In this document: positions 36,038 to 45,120 of the stretch, piece by piece
Position numbering within the stretch: position 1 is the first letter of the stretch
Layout: every line of letters begins with the position of its first letter
Source of the DNA: CBDCXF01 sp965223755
Lineage (GTDB): Bacteria; Acidobacteriota; Thermoanaerobaculia; Multivoradales; JAHEKO01
Direction: 5' to 3'
NCBI GenBank assembly: GCA_965223755.1
Contig: CBDCXF010000001.1
Coordinates: 124,001 to 188,000 of the forward strand
Length of the DNA stretch: 64,000 bases
Program-made: the position numbers and the translations under genes
The notes under the pieces: model-generated
The model's input: only the letters and a program-made list of their open reading frames with translations
The model's database searches: none
Told to the model about the DNA's origin: nothing

Positions 36038-38672
36038 CTAGAAGCTATAGCGCACTCCGAGTCGAACATTGCGGAAGTCCTGCCAATCGCTTGGCGTGTT
36101 GAACGCCGGATTGGTAGGCGGTCGCGTTGCATCGCCGGGGGTGATGGGCGCAAATTGCTCGCCGGTCACCCAGTCAAGTACGCCGTAGGCTTCGCTTGGG
36201 CCGGTGTATCGCGTGATCCGGCCCAGCTCGCCCTGACGGTCCAGGAGGTTGAAGACCTCAGCCAGGAGCGTTATCTCTTGCCCGTTCTTGAGTGCAAACG
36301 GATACGCGAAGCTAAGGTCGATCTCGTACTCCTCATCGGAGCGACCGAATGCCCCGCGCTCAGACAAGTAGTACTCCCAGTTGGAGTAACCGTCCGAGTA
36401 GCCCATTGCGGTGATCGGGGTTCCGTCACGATAGTAAGCGGACGCACCGATCGTCAGACCGTTGTCGAAGCTGTAGGTGCCGTCGAACTTGGCCTGGAAC
36501 GGACGGTCATTCGAGAGCTTGCCGGTGTTGTTGACCGAAAAGTCGAAGTAATCGAACGCCGAGTTCAGGTTGGGATCGAGTTGTCCGGTCGAAGCTTGGA
36601 ACAGGCCGTCATAGGTACCCTCAAGCTCAGAAAAGAGCAGTGAGGCGATGAATTGGAAGTTCTTGGTCGGTCGCTTGGTGAGCGTAACTTCGTAGCCGGT
36701 GAACTCGCGGGTGGGTACTGGCAGAGTGTGCAACGTTTCGTTGTAGCCGAACGCGTAGCCGAGATCGTAGGTACCGATCATCTCGCCGCGGCCGGGGTTA
36801 CCGATGAAGTAGTCACCATCGGCCGAGAGCGCATCCTCCATGATGTTCTTGAGGTCACGGTTGATGTACTTGACACCAACCGATACACCTTTGGCGACTT
36901 CATATTCGCCGCCCAGAACGATCTCTTCAATGTGCTGGCTTTCGGTGCCGGGGTCGACGCGCGAGAAACCACCGCCGAGGGTGCTGGAGGTGCGACGAAC
37001 GGCACGGTCACCGGTTACGTCGGCTGGGTCTTGCGAGAAGTTGTAGGCGAACACCGTGATCTCACCGCCGTACGAACGAATTACGATGTCCATAGGAATG
37101 GTCTCGTAGAACTGTCCGTAGTGGGCATACACCTTGGACTTGGCGTTCTTGAGCGGATCCCAGATGAAGCCAAGGCGTGGGGCGGTGCCGTCGTCGAGCT
37201 CCTGGTGCGGCTCGCCATCGGCATTGAACAGCGTTTGGGTGTCGTGGCGCACGCCCAGGTTGAGGGTGAAGTTGTCGGCGATTCTCCAGGTGTCCTGGAC
37301 GAAAAAGGCATCATCTTCAGCCTTGGTGTCAACGACAAGCGGATCGTTGAGATCCGCCAACGTCGTCTCGTAGGCATCCACGGCAGAGGTCACGAAGTAG
37401 CGGTGGCGATAGTAGTAGTCCTGCTCGGGGTTGTCCGGACAACGCGAGGCACTACAGTTGAAACGGTAGACGCGCTGTCCACCGGAATTGCGGTTCGCAT
37501 TGTTCACGGAAATCTCTTCCCGCTCGGCGCCGAACTTGAACTCATGATCGCCAGCGACATCGTTGACAAACCAGGTCAGGTCGGCGCGTACTTGTTCGCG
37601 TCCGAATTCCTGATCTTGGAAAAAACCAAAGCCTGAGGAGGTGGGTGCTCCCTCCCAGCCCCAGGTGGTTGTGCCGTCGCCCAGCGGGTCTGTATTGTCG
37701 ATGAAGCCAATCAGCTCTGTTCCAGCGCCGTCGAAAGACGACTCCTCTTGGTGGTCGGACAGGCGGGCGGAGACGACGACTGTGTCGCTGAGAACTCCGT
37801 CGTAGTTGAGGGCCAGATCCGGTGCACCAGTTTCGTTGACCCCTTCAAAATGGGTGCGAGGAGCAGCCAGATCGGAACGGTTGGCGAACGCATCCAGACG
37901 TCCAGTTTGGGTCGAGGAATCATCAAAGAACGAGCCGGCCACGGTGTGTCGGGGCGTGATCTTCCAAGTTAGCTTGCCAGCGGCGAGATCGCGCTCGGTG
38001 TTGGTCGCGAACTCATCGCGGAAGCCAGGAGCACCGGGTACGAACTGGGCGAAGTTCTCGATCGATTCGCTGAACTTGTCGTTGTCGACGCGGTTGTACG
38101 CTGCGAAGTACCACAGCTTGTCTTTGCGGATTGCTCCGCCGATGTCGAAGCCATAGTCGTTTTCAGTAAAGCCCGTATCGACGGCGGTGCCGTCAACTTC
38201 ACCGGCGTTGGCCTCATCGCTGAGATTCGACTGGATCGGGTCATTGTTGTACAGGAATACGTCGCCGGTGAGTTCGTTGCCGCCCGATTTAGTGACGACA
38301 TTGATGATGCCGCCGGTATTACGGCCGTATTCGGCGCCGTAGCCCGCCGTCTTGACCTGAACTTCCTGAATGAACTCGAAGTTGAGCTGCTTGCCTTGCT
38401 GGCCAAGTTCCACACCAGTGGTATTGACGCCGTCGATGTAGTAAGCGTTTTCCGCGCCAGTGGAACCGTAGAAGGTCGCCCCGGAAGCGTCCGTTTGAGC
38501 TCCGGGGGCTACCTGCGCGGCGCTAGCGTAGTTGCGGCCGGTGGGGAGGTCCTGAAAGAAGTCCTGAGACAGGTTGACCCCGGACTCGGTGCTGGCTGTG
38601 TTGATGAGCGCTCTTTCGGCCCCAGTAACCACCACCGTGTCCGTAAACGAAGAGTTCATGGTGACGGCTAGC
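36038..38672 (-). pseudogene. TonB-dependent Oar-like receptor, C-terminal part severed by IS481-family element
   Basis: This segment holds the plug domain (NYASAAQVAPGAQTDASG, YYIDGVNTTGVELG, TAGYGAEYGRNTGGIINVVT) and the whole beta-barrel, ending FRNVRLGVRYSF with a terminal Phe. The N-terminal 108 or so residues lie beyond the insertion at 39719-40044. Removing 38673-39718 and one copy of the 6-bp duplication restores a single frame of 984 residues (SSKLPLAV-TMNSSFTD). An internal ATG at 38659 could in theory give a product, but it would lack a signal peptide, so the receptor is presumably inactive. Confidence 0.9.
38667..38672. repeat. Target-site duplication GCTAGC, left copy
   Basis: GCTAGC directly abuts the left inverted repeat and is repeated at 39719-39724 after the right one. 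The 6-bp length and NCTAGN sequence agree with the target preference known for Bordetella IS481. Confidence 0.85.
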
Positions 38673-39615
38673 TGTGCATTCTCAGCACGTTGTTCAGGTG
38701 AGTGATCCTACTGATTGGCGGCAATCCATCAAGACTCATGTGCTGACGGTGGAAATTGTAGAAGTGGAGGTATAGCTTGAGTCGCACGCTACGCTGTCGG
38801 GAGTCTTGGTGGACCCATCGGTAGGCCCATTCCCGCATCAGGGTCTGGATAAAGCGCTCGGCCTTGCCATTGGTGCGGGGTCGGTATGGGCGTGTTCTGA
38901 TGATGCCCAGGCCGAGATCTTTGCAGGTAGCGACAAAGCGCTTGGCAATGTAGCAAGGGCCGTTGTCGGTCATCACCGCCCGGACCTGGATCCCTTTGCT
39001 GGCAAACCAGGCCACAGCACGACGTAAGAACGCGATGGCTGAGCCCTGCCGTTCATCCGGTAACACTTCGACATAGGCCAGGCGTGAGCGGTCATCCACA
39101 CAGACGTGAACAAACTCCCATCCGGCCCCAGGAGTGCAGTCGCGCCGGTTGCCAGTGACCCGGTGGCCGACCTTGCGGATTGCCGCCAGCTTCTTGATAT
39201 CCAGATGGATCAGCTCGCCCGGAAACTGCTTCTCATAGCGGCGCACCGGCTCAGGAGCCTCAAGCGAAGCCAACCGGCCCAGCCCTGCACGCTTAAGGAT
39301 CCTCCCTACCGTCGAGCGCGGTAAGCCCAGACGAGCGGCGATCTCACTGCCGGTCAAGCGCTGACAACGCAGCTCAATGAGCTTGTGCACGATCGCCTCT
39401 GGGGTCCTGGTCGGTATCCGGTGAGGCCGAGACGAGCGGTCCTTGAGCCCAGGCGTACCCTCGGCTCGAAAGCGGGCCAACCAGCGATAGGCTGATCGCT
39501 CGCTGAGGCCCTGGGCCTCAGCGGCCTCTCGCACCGTCCATCCCTCCTCAAGGACTCGACGCACTAGCAGGGCTCGACTTCGTGGGCAGCTTCGTGCATT
39601 CTCATGAATGTCCAT
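38668..39615 (-). CDS. IS481-family transposase
   Basis: 315 residues and apparently intact. An N-terminal helix-turn-helix (WTVREAAEAQGLSERSAYRW), a second HTH (SEIAARLGLPRSTVGRIL), then the RNase-H-like integrase core with Asp139 (IHLDIKK), Asp217 (VMTDNGP) and Glu253 (NGKAERF), i.e. DD(35)E. The last two codons are completed outside the element: the stop TAG at 38668-38670 lies within the duplicated target sequence. Because the catalytic triad and both ends are preserved, the element could still be mobile. Confidence 0.93.
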   Translation of the reverse strand: MDIHENARSCPRSRALLVRRVLEEGWTVREAAEAQGLSERSAYRWLARFRAEGTPGLKDRSSRPHRIPTRTPEAIVHKLIELRCQRLTGSEIAARLGLPRSTVGRILKRAGLGRLASLEAPEPVRRYEKQFPGELIHLDIKKLAAIRKVGHRVTGNRRDCTPGAGWEFVHVCVDDRSRLAYVEVLPDERQGSAIAFLRRAVAWFASKGIQVRAVMTDNGPCYIAKRFVATCKDLGLGIIRTRPYRPRTNGKAERFIQTLMREWAYRWVHQDSRQRSVRLKLYLHFYNFHRQHMSLDGLPPISRITHLNNVLRMHS

Positions 39616-39718
39616 CCGGGTTCTCCTTTGGGTGCTGATCGGTTACTTCCCAATCAGCTTCTCCGAAGAAACTCGGATGGACAACTCCTTTTACTGAACA
39701 ACGTGGTGAGACAACACA
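38673..39718 (-). mobile_element. IS481-family insertion sequence, 1,046 bp
   Basis: Bounded by 25-bp imperfect inverted repeats (38673-38697 and 39694-39718, 21 of 25 matching; both begin TGTG and share CACGTTGTTCAG at their inner end). Flanked by the 6-bp direct repeat GCTAGC. It contains a single transposase gene read on the minus strand, with about 100 bp of non-coding DNA upstream of it. It is inserted in the same orientation as the receptor gene it interrupts. Confidence 0.93.
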
Positions 39719-40044
39719 GCTAGCGGCAACTTGCTGGAGATGCCGACGCGTAGGTCTTCTTGGACCACATCTTGAAAGCCGTCGAGAGAGAAGGTGACTT
39801 GATAGGAGCCAGGAGGAAGAGCTACAAGACGGAACTGACCGTTGCCGTCAGTCGCGGCGGTCTTCTGACCTTGCATCGCCGGGGATTGAGCGGTGGCCGT
39901 GACCCCAGGGAGCGGAGTTCCGTTTTCATCCACAACCCGGCCTTCGATCGAGCCGGTCGCCGACTGACCCACGGCTGCCACCGGAACGAGGAGCAGCGCG
40001 CAAGCCACCATCGCCCAACAGTGAGTTTGATACTTTCTGATCAA
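39719..40044 (-). pseudogene. TonB-dependent Oar-like receptor, N-terminal part
   Basis: The start is a TTG with AGGAGGT 5 bases upstream. The signal peptide (MVACALLLVPVAAVGQ) leads into a carboxypeptidase-regulatory-like domain: ATGSIEGRVVDENGTPLPGV, DGNGQFRLVALPPGSYQVTF, and DGFQDVVQEDLRVGIS. This N-terminal domain is typical of Oar-like receptors. The frame then runs into the IS481-family element and stops within it at 39691. See the C-terminal part at 36038-38672. Confidence 0.88.
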
Positions 40045-40358
40045 TTGAACCTCCTGCCTTTGCAGTGTTGGTTACCGCCCTCAAAAATGGTGAGAAGTGC
40101 CGTAACCGATTGGATTTTGGTTATGCTGCACCGCGCAGCAAACTCACACGCAAAATCTGCAAGGGATGTTCCCGGAAGGCAGGTAAGAAGCATTGCAAAT
40201 ACATGCAAATAAAAGAGATAAGAATTACAGCACGCGAAGCCACTAACTGCATGCATAGAAGTGTGAGAACTCGGAAAAGTGGCTCTAAGCCGCTAAGGCT
40301 GGCGCCAATCACCGCTTAGGATGCGGCCGGGATCATCCCCGCCACTTCAAGCATTTGG
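40045..40358. promoter_or_regulatory. Divergent intergenic region between the receptor and the DUF6503 gene
   Basis: This 314-bp stretch has no convincing gene. It contains the receptor's Shine-Dalgarno complement (CCTCCT at 40050-40055) and an AT-rich section in which TGCAAATA occurs twice (40194-40201 and 40204-40211), one helical turn apart, a possible regulator site. Promoters for both flanking genes must lie here but no consensus pair is clear. Confidence 0.35.
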
Positions 40359-41177
40359 ATGCGAGTACAAGGTGTTGAAATAGTCTTCGTGCTGATGAGA
40401 TCTTGCACCTACCTGGCGCGCTGCCAGAACCTGCCAAAAAAACTGCGGTACACGCTCGCATTGTTTGTTGTTGCAGTCGGACCGTCTGCGCTGGCGTCCG
40501 CGCAGGCCGCCGACTCGGCGAGTGCGCTGCTGGCGCGAGCCTTCGCCTACCATGACCCCTCTGAAGAGTGGGGCAAGCATCCACTGGAGCTGTCTTTTGA
40601 AGAAACGCGTCCGAACGGCGTAACACGGAAAACTCGAATCGTGATCGATTTGACCGATGAGCGATTCGAATGGCGATCGAAGCGCGGAGAAGACCTTCTC
40701 GCGGGAACGTTGACGGGGGACAAATGCTCGGTGACGTTTAATGGATCAACTTTGGTCCCCGAACGCGCCGTCCGCGAGCACAGTCTGGATTGCGATCGAG
40801 TACGTTTATATCGCGATTACTACACATACCTGTGGGGATTGCCGATGAAGCTGCAAGATCCGGGCACGCGAATCGACCCGTTAATTGACGAAACCGTCTT
40901 TGCTGGGCAGCCGGTGCACAGCATCCGCGTCACCTACGATCCAAGTGTCGGTGGCGACACTTGGTACTTCTACTTTGCGCCCGAGACCGCCAGCCTCGTT
41001 GGCTATCGTTTTTTTCACGACGAACAGGCCAATGATGGCGAGTACATTGTCTTGGAAGGTGAGGCTGACGTCCTGGGCATGCGCATTCCAAAGTCGCGCA
41101 CTTGGTACACCAATTCAGGCGATACTCTGCTGGGAACCGATACCCTCGTTGCAGCAGGACCGGTTGAGTTGGATTGA
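40359..41177 (+). CDS. DUF6503-type exported protein
   Basis: 272 residues; an ATG at 40395 would shorten the N terminus by 12 residues. The signal peptide core is ALFVVAVGPSALASAQA. The body fits my recollection of DUF6503: an opening ALLARAFAYHDP, a paired strand stretch DTWYFYFAPETASLVGYRFF, EYIVLEGEADVLGMRIPKSRTWY and LLGTDTLVAAGP at the end. The fold resembles LolA-like beta half-barrels. The last 15 bp, including the stop, are imperfectly duplicated just downstream. Confidence 0.75.
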   Translation: MRVQGVEIVFVLMRSCTYLARCQNLPKKLRYTLALFVVAVGPSALASAQAADSASALLARAFAYHDPSEEWGKHPLELSFEETRPNGVTRKTRIVIDLTDERFEWRSKRGEDLLAGTLTGDKCSVTFNGSTLVPERAVREHSLDCDRVRLYRDYYTYLWGLPMKLQDPGTRIDPLIDETVFAGQPVHSIRVTYDPSVGGDTWYFYFAPETASLVGYRFFHDEQANDGEYIVLEGEADVLGMRIPKSRTWYTNSGDTLLGTDTLVAAGPVELD

Positions 41178-41193
41178 GTTCGAACTGGATTGA
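41163..41193 (+). repeat. Imperfect tandem duplication of the DUF6503 gene end
   Basis: GTTGAGTTGGATTGA (41163-41177, encoding VELD-stop) is followed at once by GTTCGAACTGGATTGA (41178-41193), a diverged copy with one inserted base and two substitutions. The second copy again ends in an in-phase ELD-stop in its own frame. Confidence 0.5.
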
Positions 41194-41315
41194 GTCTGTT
41201 TTTGCGGAGGCCTGCCGAACTACGCCGGCCGTATCGTCGTAGTTAACGGGAGGTCTCGATCCGCGTCCGTTCTAACGCTAGACACTTAGCTCAATCAACC
41301 ACTAGGAGCAGTCCC

Positions 41316-43814
41316 ATGAAAAAGACTTTGCCAATCCCATCGACTCTGCTTCTCGCGGTGGGTCTGGTGGCTGCTGGCTGCGGTCAGCCTGGTGGCGATG
41401 ATGGCGGACGCACTTCGCCGACGCTAGTGCATCTCGCTGGGCATCCTGCCGCCATCGTTGAAGGTGTCTCAGCGCGAACCCCAGAGGCAATTGCATGGAC
41501 GTTTCCAGATGACCAGGAGAATTGGCGTGGTGTGTCGGGCGCTGATGTTCCTCACCTCGCCACGCTGACCGTGGAACCCAGTGATGTTGGCGTCAGAGTG
41601 GCGATCGGTCGCCCTCCGCAGCCCAATTTCCCGATGTACATCGCCGGCATCGTTACCGATGTTGAGGGCCTCGACTTTGATGATTGGGAAACGGTCTTGG
41701 TCAAAGCGCGCTCCAGCGATCGCTTTGCTGGCATGACGGTGGCGTTTAACTTGGACGAAGAAGGGTCGCTACCACCGGGAATGCACTTCTACGCTTCGCC
41801 GGATCGCGCGCCGCCGATCTTCAATGATGGCTCAACGCAGACTTATGCGATCCCCTTGCTGCCGCGCGAAGGCTCGGATCCACCATCATCGCTGCGTAGC
41901 ATCGGGGTGTTCGTCGGTGCGCCCAACGCCGCCGAACTCGAGATTTTGGAAATCACTTTGGTGCCAAGAGGATCGGGATTTCCCGATGCGACCGGCATAC
42001 GTTCGGTGACCGCCGACGACGAAACCCGGACTACGCTGTACGCTCACGCGCCGGTCAAGATCAGTTATCCGATCGCCATTGAATCCGGCGATTTTCTCGA
42101 CTTCGGACTGACCGTCAACCGCGGTGAGTCGGTTACCTATCGAGTTCTCGCGGAGATAGAAGGCCAGGCGACTGAACTGTTTACCTCGGCTGTGGACGAG
42201 TCGGCGGCGTGGCAACAGCACTCCCTCGATCTGTCGTTGGCGGCCGGTGCCGATCAACTGATCCTTCAAGCGGAGAGTGACCAAGAGAACGCCATCGCTC
42301 TTTGGGGCGCCCCCGTCTTGCGTAGGGGTCGCCTGCCAGTTTCACGACCCAACGTCATCTTCTACGTCATCGACGGTGGCGACGCGGACTTGATGAGCCT
42401 GTACGGCTACGAGCGTCCGACAACCCCTTTTTTGGAGGAACTGGCGAAGGAGTCGGTAGTGTTCAGTCGCGCCTACGCAAATTCCACTTGGACCCAACCA
42501 TCGACGGTTTCGTTCATGACCTCACTCCACCACAGTGTGCTGGGAGGATTGAGTCGAGGGGTGCATTCGACCGCCGTGCCGCCGCAGGCGACAACCATGG
42601 CCGAGCACTTTCGCAACGGCGGCTACCAAACCGCCTCTTTTCTCGCCAATCCCAACGCCGGGCGCATGGTCGGAACCAACAAGGGCGTGGATTTGATGCG
42701 TGATGGGGAGACCGAGAATCACTCCACGTCCTCGGTCATCCTGCACGAGGAGTTCTGGGCCTACCGCGAGCAGTATCCAGGAGGACCGACCTGGGCGCAC
42801 TTCCAGACCACCGACGTACACGAACCCAATCATCCCGAGCCGCCATTCCAAGGGCGATTCGTGTCGGAAGAGGAGGTCAACAAACTGGGCGAATGGACCA
42901 GTGCCATCTGGCGGACTTCGTTTGCTGACTTCGGCCAGACCAGCATCGTCGCCTTTTACGAGAAGGCGATCGCCCAAGCGAATGTTCCTCGCGCCGGTTA
43001 CTTTGGAGCCCGCAAGGGGCTTTACGACGAAACCATGTTGCACCAGGACCATACACTCGAAACACTGGTCGCGGAACTCAAGGCGCGGGGGGAATGGGAG
43101 AACACGATATTGGTCATCGGCTCCGACCATGGGCACCCCGCCGGCACCTTCGCGCGCTTTGGCCGTGGCTTGATGGATCCGCAGCCGGCCCAGTGGCAGG
43201 GGGCGTTGTTTGACGCCTACGCGACTCGCATTCCACTGGTCTTTATCTGGCCGGGGCAGATCCAAGGCGGCCGCATAGTCGACACGCCGGTGTCGATGAT
43301 CGACGTACTCCCAACATTGCTGGACCTGGTCGGTCTACCGCAGCCGGCCGTACTCCAGGGGCAGTCACTCGCCCCCTTACTGCGCGGCGAGGAGATGGAA
43401 GTTCGACCGGTCATCCTCGACGAGTTTCGAGTCGACGAAGAGACCGGCGAGTTGATCGGCAACCTGGAAATCATTGACGGCAAATGGGGCGCCTCGCTGG
43501 AGATCGCTCCGACGCCCCCCGGAGGCGATACCACGCGGGGTCGTCATGCCGTTCCCGCCGGAGGACGGTGGGGCGCCGTGCATCCATACTTCCCTGAGGT
43601 GCCGCGACTGCTGCTCTACGATCTCGAAGCGGACCCCTTTGCCACCGCTGCCGTCAACGACGAACAACCCGAACTCGTCACCCATTACGAGCGGCTGCTG
43701 CGCCAGCAGTGGCGCGCACACCAGTCATTGGCGACCCAGTTTCAGTCTGGCGAGGATGCGGTTCTCAGTCCCGACCAGTTGGAGCAGTTGCGGGCGTTGG
43801 GCTACATTCAATAG
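41316..43814 (+). CDS. Sulfatase-fold (alkaline phosphatase superfamily) lipoprotein
   Basis: 832 residues with a lipoprotein signal (LLAVGLVAAGC, Cys22). Residues 30-340 are a beta-rich N-terminal region similar in layout to that of the first sulfatase in the window. The catalytic domain starts RPNVIFYVIDGGDADLMSLY; the second metal motif is IGSDHGH. At the formylglycine position it reads T-Q-P-S-T (Thr393), so neither Cys/Ser nor the following Arg is present. It ends LRALGYIQ. Conserved substitutions shared with the 2-2110 protein suggest a common non-sulfatase activity, for example phosphate-ester transfer; this is inference. Confidence 0.88.
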   Translation: MKKTLPIPSTLLLAVGLVAAGCGQPGGDDGGRTSPTLVHLAGHPAAIVEGVSARTPEAIAWTFPDDQENWRGVSGADVPHLATLTVEPSDVGVRVAIGRPPQPNFPMYIAGIVTDVEGLDFDDWETVLVKARSSDRFAGMTVAFNLDEEGSLPPGMHFYASPDRAPPIFNDGSTQTYAIPLLPREGSDPPSSLRSIGVFVGAPNAAELEILEITLVPRGSGFPDATGIRSVTADDETRTTLYAHAPVKISYPIAIESGDFLDFGLTVNRGESVTYRVLAEIEGQATELFTSAVDESAAWQQHSLDLSLAAGADQLILQAESDQENAIALWGAPVLRRGRLPVSRPNVIFYVIDGGDADLMSLYGYERPTTPFLEELAKESVVFSRAYANSTWTQPSTVSFMTSLHHSVLGGLSRGVHSTAVPPQATTMAEHFRNGGYQTASFLANPNAGRMVGTNKGVDLMRDGETENHSTSSVILHEEFWAYREQYPGGPTWAHFQTTDVHEPNHPEPPFQGRFVSEEEVNKLGEWTSAIWRTSFADFGQTSIVAFYEKAIAQANVPRAGYFGARKGLYDETMLHQDHTLETLVAELKARGEWENTILVIGSDHGHPAGTFARFGRGLMDPQPAQWQGALFDAYATRIPLVFIWPGQIQGGRIVDTPVSMIDVLPTLLDLVGLPQPAVLQGQSLAPLLRGEEMEVRPVILDEFRVDEETGELIGNLEIIDGKWGASLEIAPTPPGGDTTRGRHAVPAGGRWGAVHPYFPEVPRLLLYDLEADPFATAAVNDEQPELVTHYERLLRQQWRAHQSLATQFQSGEDAVLSPDQLEQLRALGYIQ

Positions 43815-44077
43815 ACAATGTTATAGATCGGCCTGACGAGACCCGGCTGCTCAACGGCCTGATCTGGAACGATCAAATCTACGAACTGTTTAAGACCCAA
43901 TAGTCGTGACCGTTCTGTGTCCTGATCGCTACGGGATCAGGATGGGATCAAACGATGCTCTCGCATCGCCACTAGCGGATGTGGGGTTATGATCGTTGCT
44001 GTCGAGGTAGATGATTTAGCGACGGCCATCTCAGGCCAGGAAAGGCTGGATCGGCCACGCGCCACAGGAGGGGGACA

Positions 44078-44569
44078 ATGCGGAAAAACTTACGGCTAGT
44101 CACGCTGACGGTGGCATTTTTGGCCTTCGGCGGATGTGGGAATTTGCCGCCAGAATGGATGGTAGGCGGGCTCTATTCGGTTTGGGAGGGGAACGGCTTG
44201 TTCGGCGTCGTCAAAGTCCTCGCAATCGATCCAGACATCGTCAGTGTGCGATGGTACAAAGAGAGCTTTGATACACGGCCGATCGAGATTTCTTCCGGCG
44301 AGTTGAGTTTGGGCACGGCAGATGAAGAAGTGACCGGATTCGGCCATCTGCCGCTGACCTTCAAGGACTTTGCCTGGATGTTTCCCGTGTTCATCGCTGA
44401 AGAATCGGTCAGCGCCGAAGAACTTGAAGGCTACGAGATCTGGAAGGAAGCCGGTGGAGGCGCGTTTAGCTTTGATGAGGAGCTCGCTTTTGACGGCGAC
44501 GATCCCACCGCCCCTGCAGGCGAAGGTGCGCAGGTGCCCGATGGCGAATTGGGGGGAACCGATGAGTGA
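44078..44569 (+). CDS. Small lipoprotein, unknown family
   Basis: 163 residues with a lipoprotein-like signal ending FGGC and an acidic C terminus (DGDDPTAPAGEGAQVP, GGTDE). The middle part (GLYSVWEGNGLFGVVKVLAIDP, VSVRWYKESF) looks like a small beta domain. No family recognised. The end overlaps the start of the next gene by 8 bp, so the two are probably co-translated and may act together at the membrane. Confidence 0.7.
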   Translation: MRKNLRLVTLTVAFLAFGGCGNLPPEWMVGGLYSVWEGNGLFGVVKVLAIDPDIVSVRWYKESFDTRPIEISSGELSLGTADEEVTGFGHLPLTFKDFAWMFPVFIAEESVSAEELEGYEIWKEAGGGAFSFDEELAFDGDDPTAPAGEGAQVPDGELGGTDE

Positions 44570-45041
44570 TTTCACATCCGTCGAGCAGCCGATTACCCCG
44601 GAGGGATCGGAGGGCAGTCTCGTTATTGCGGTCATCGCCGGCGCCGTAGCAGCTGCGGTGGGAGCGCTAGCCTGGGCTGCAATCACGGCGGCAACCGAAT
44701 ACCAAATCGGCTTCATGGCCGTTGGGGTCGGATTCCTGGTGGGAATCGCGGTGCGCAAGTTTGGCAGGGGCCAAACAACTCCATTTCGACTTGTGGCGGC
44801 GGTGATCGCCGGCTTGGGGTGTGCCGTAGGCAATCTTTTTACTGCTGTTTACTTCTTCGCGAACGAAATTGAAGTACCGATTTTGCGCGTGGTTGAGATG
44901 ATGGACCTTGAACTTGTTTCCATGCTCATGGGTGGGGCGTTCTCGCCCATCGACCTTCTCTTCTATGGCTTGGCGATCTTTGAGGCTTGGAAACTTGCTG
45001 TCGAATCGGAGGAGGATTCGGAGGAAGTCTTGGAAGTGTAG
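44562..45041 (+). CDS. Small membrane protein, unknown function
   Basis: 159 residues. The start at the ATG at 44562 (GGGGG a few bases upstream) gives a short polar N terminus, then hydrophobic segments at about 19-42, 48-65, 74-96 and 115-140, and an acidic tail ESEEDSEEVLEV. A longer open frame from 44370 only overlaps the preceding gene out of phase. It is coupled to the lipoprotein upstream. No family recognised. Confidence 0.68.
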   Translation: MSDFTSVEQPITPEGSEGSLVIAVIAGAVAAAVGALAWAAITAATEYQIGFMAVGVGFLVGIAVRKFGRGQTTPFRLVAAVIAGLGCAVGNLFTAVYFFANEIEVPILRVVEMMDLELVSMLMGGAFSPIDLLFYGLAIFEAWKLAVESEEDSEEVLEV

Positions 45042-45120
45042 CGGGGCACTTCTGACAAACTGTTCCCGGCCGCGCATAGACGCCTGCCGCCGATCCAATG
45101 ACGCCGGGTGATCGCGACAA

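Noticed and set aside
36653..37636. A 327-codon plus-strand frame
   Set aside because: Fully antisense to the TonB receptor barrel; no domain and no ribosome site.
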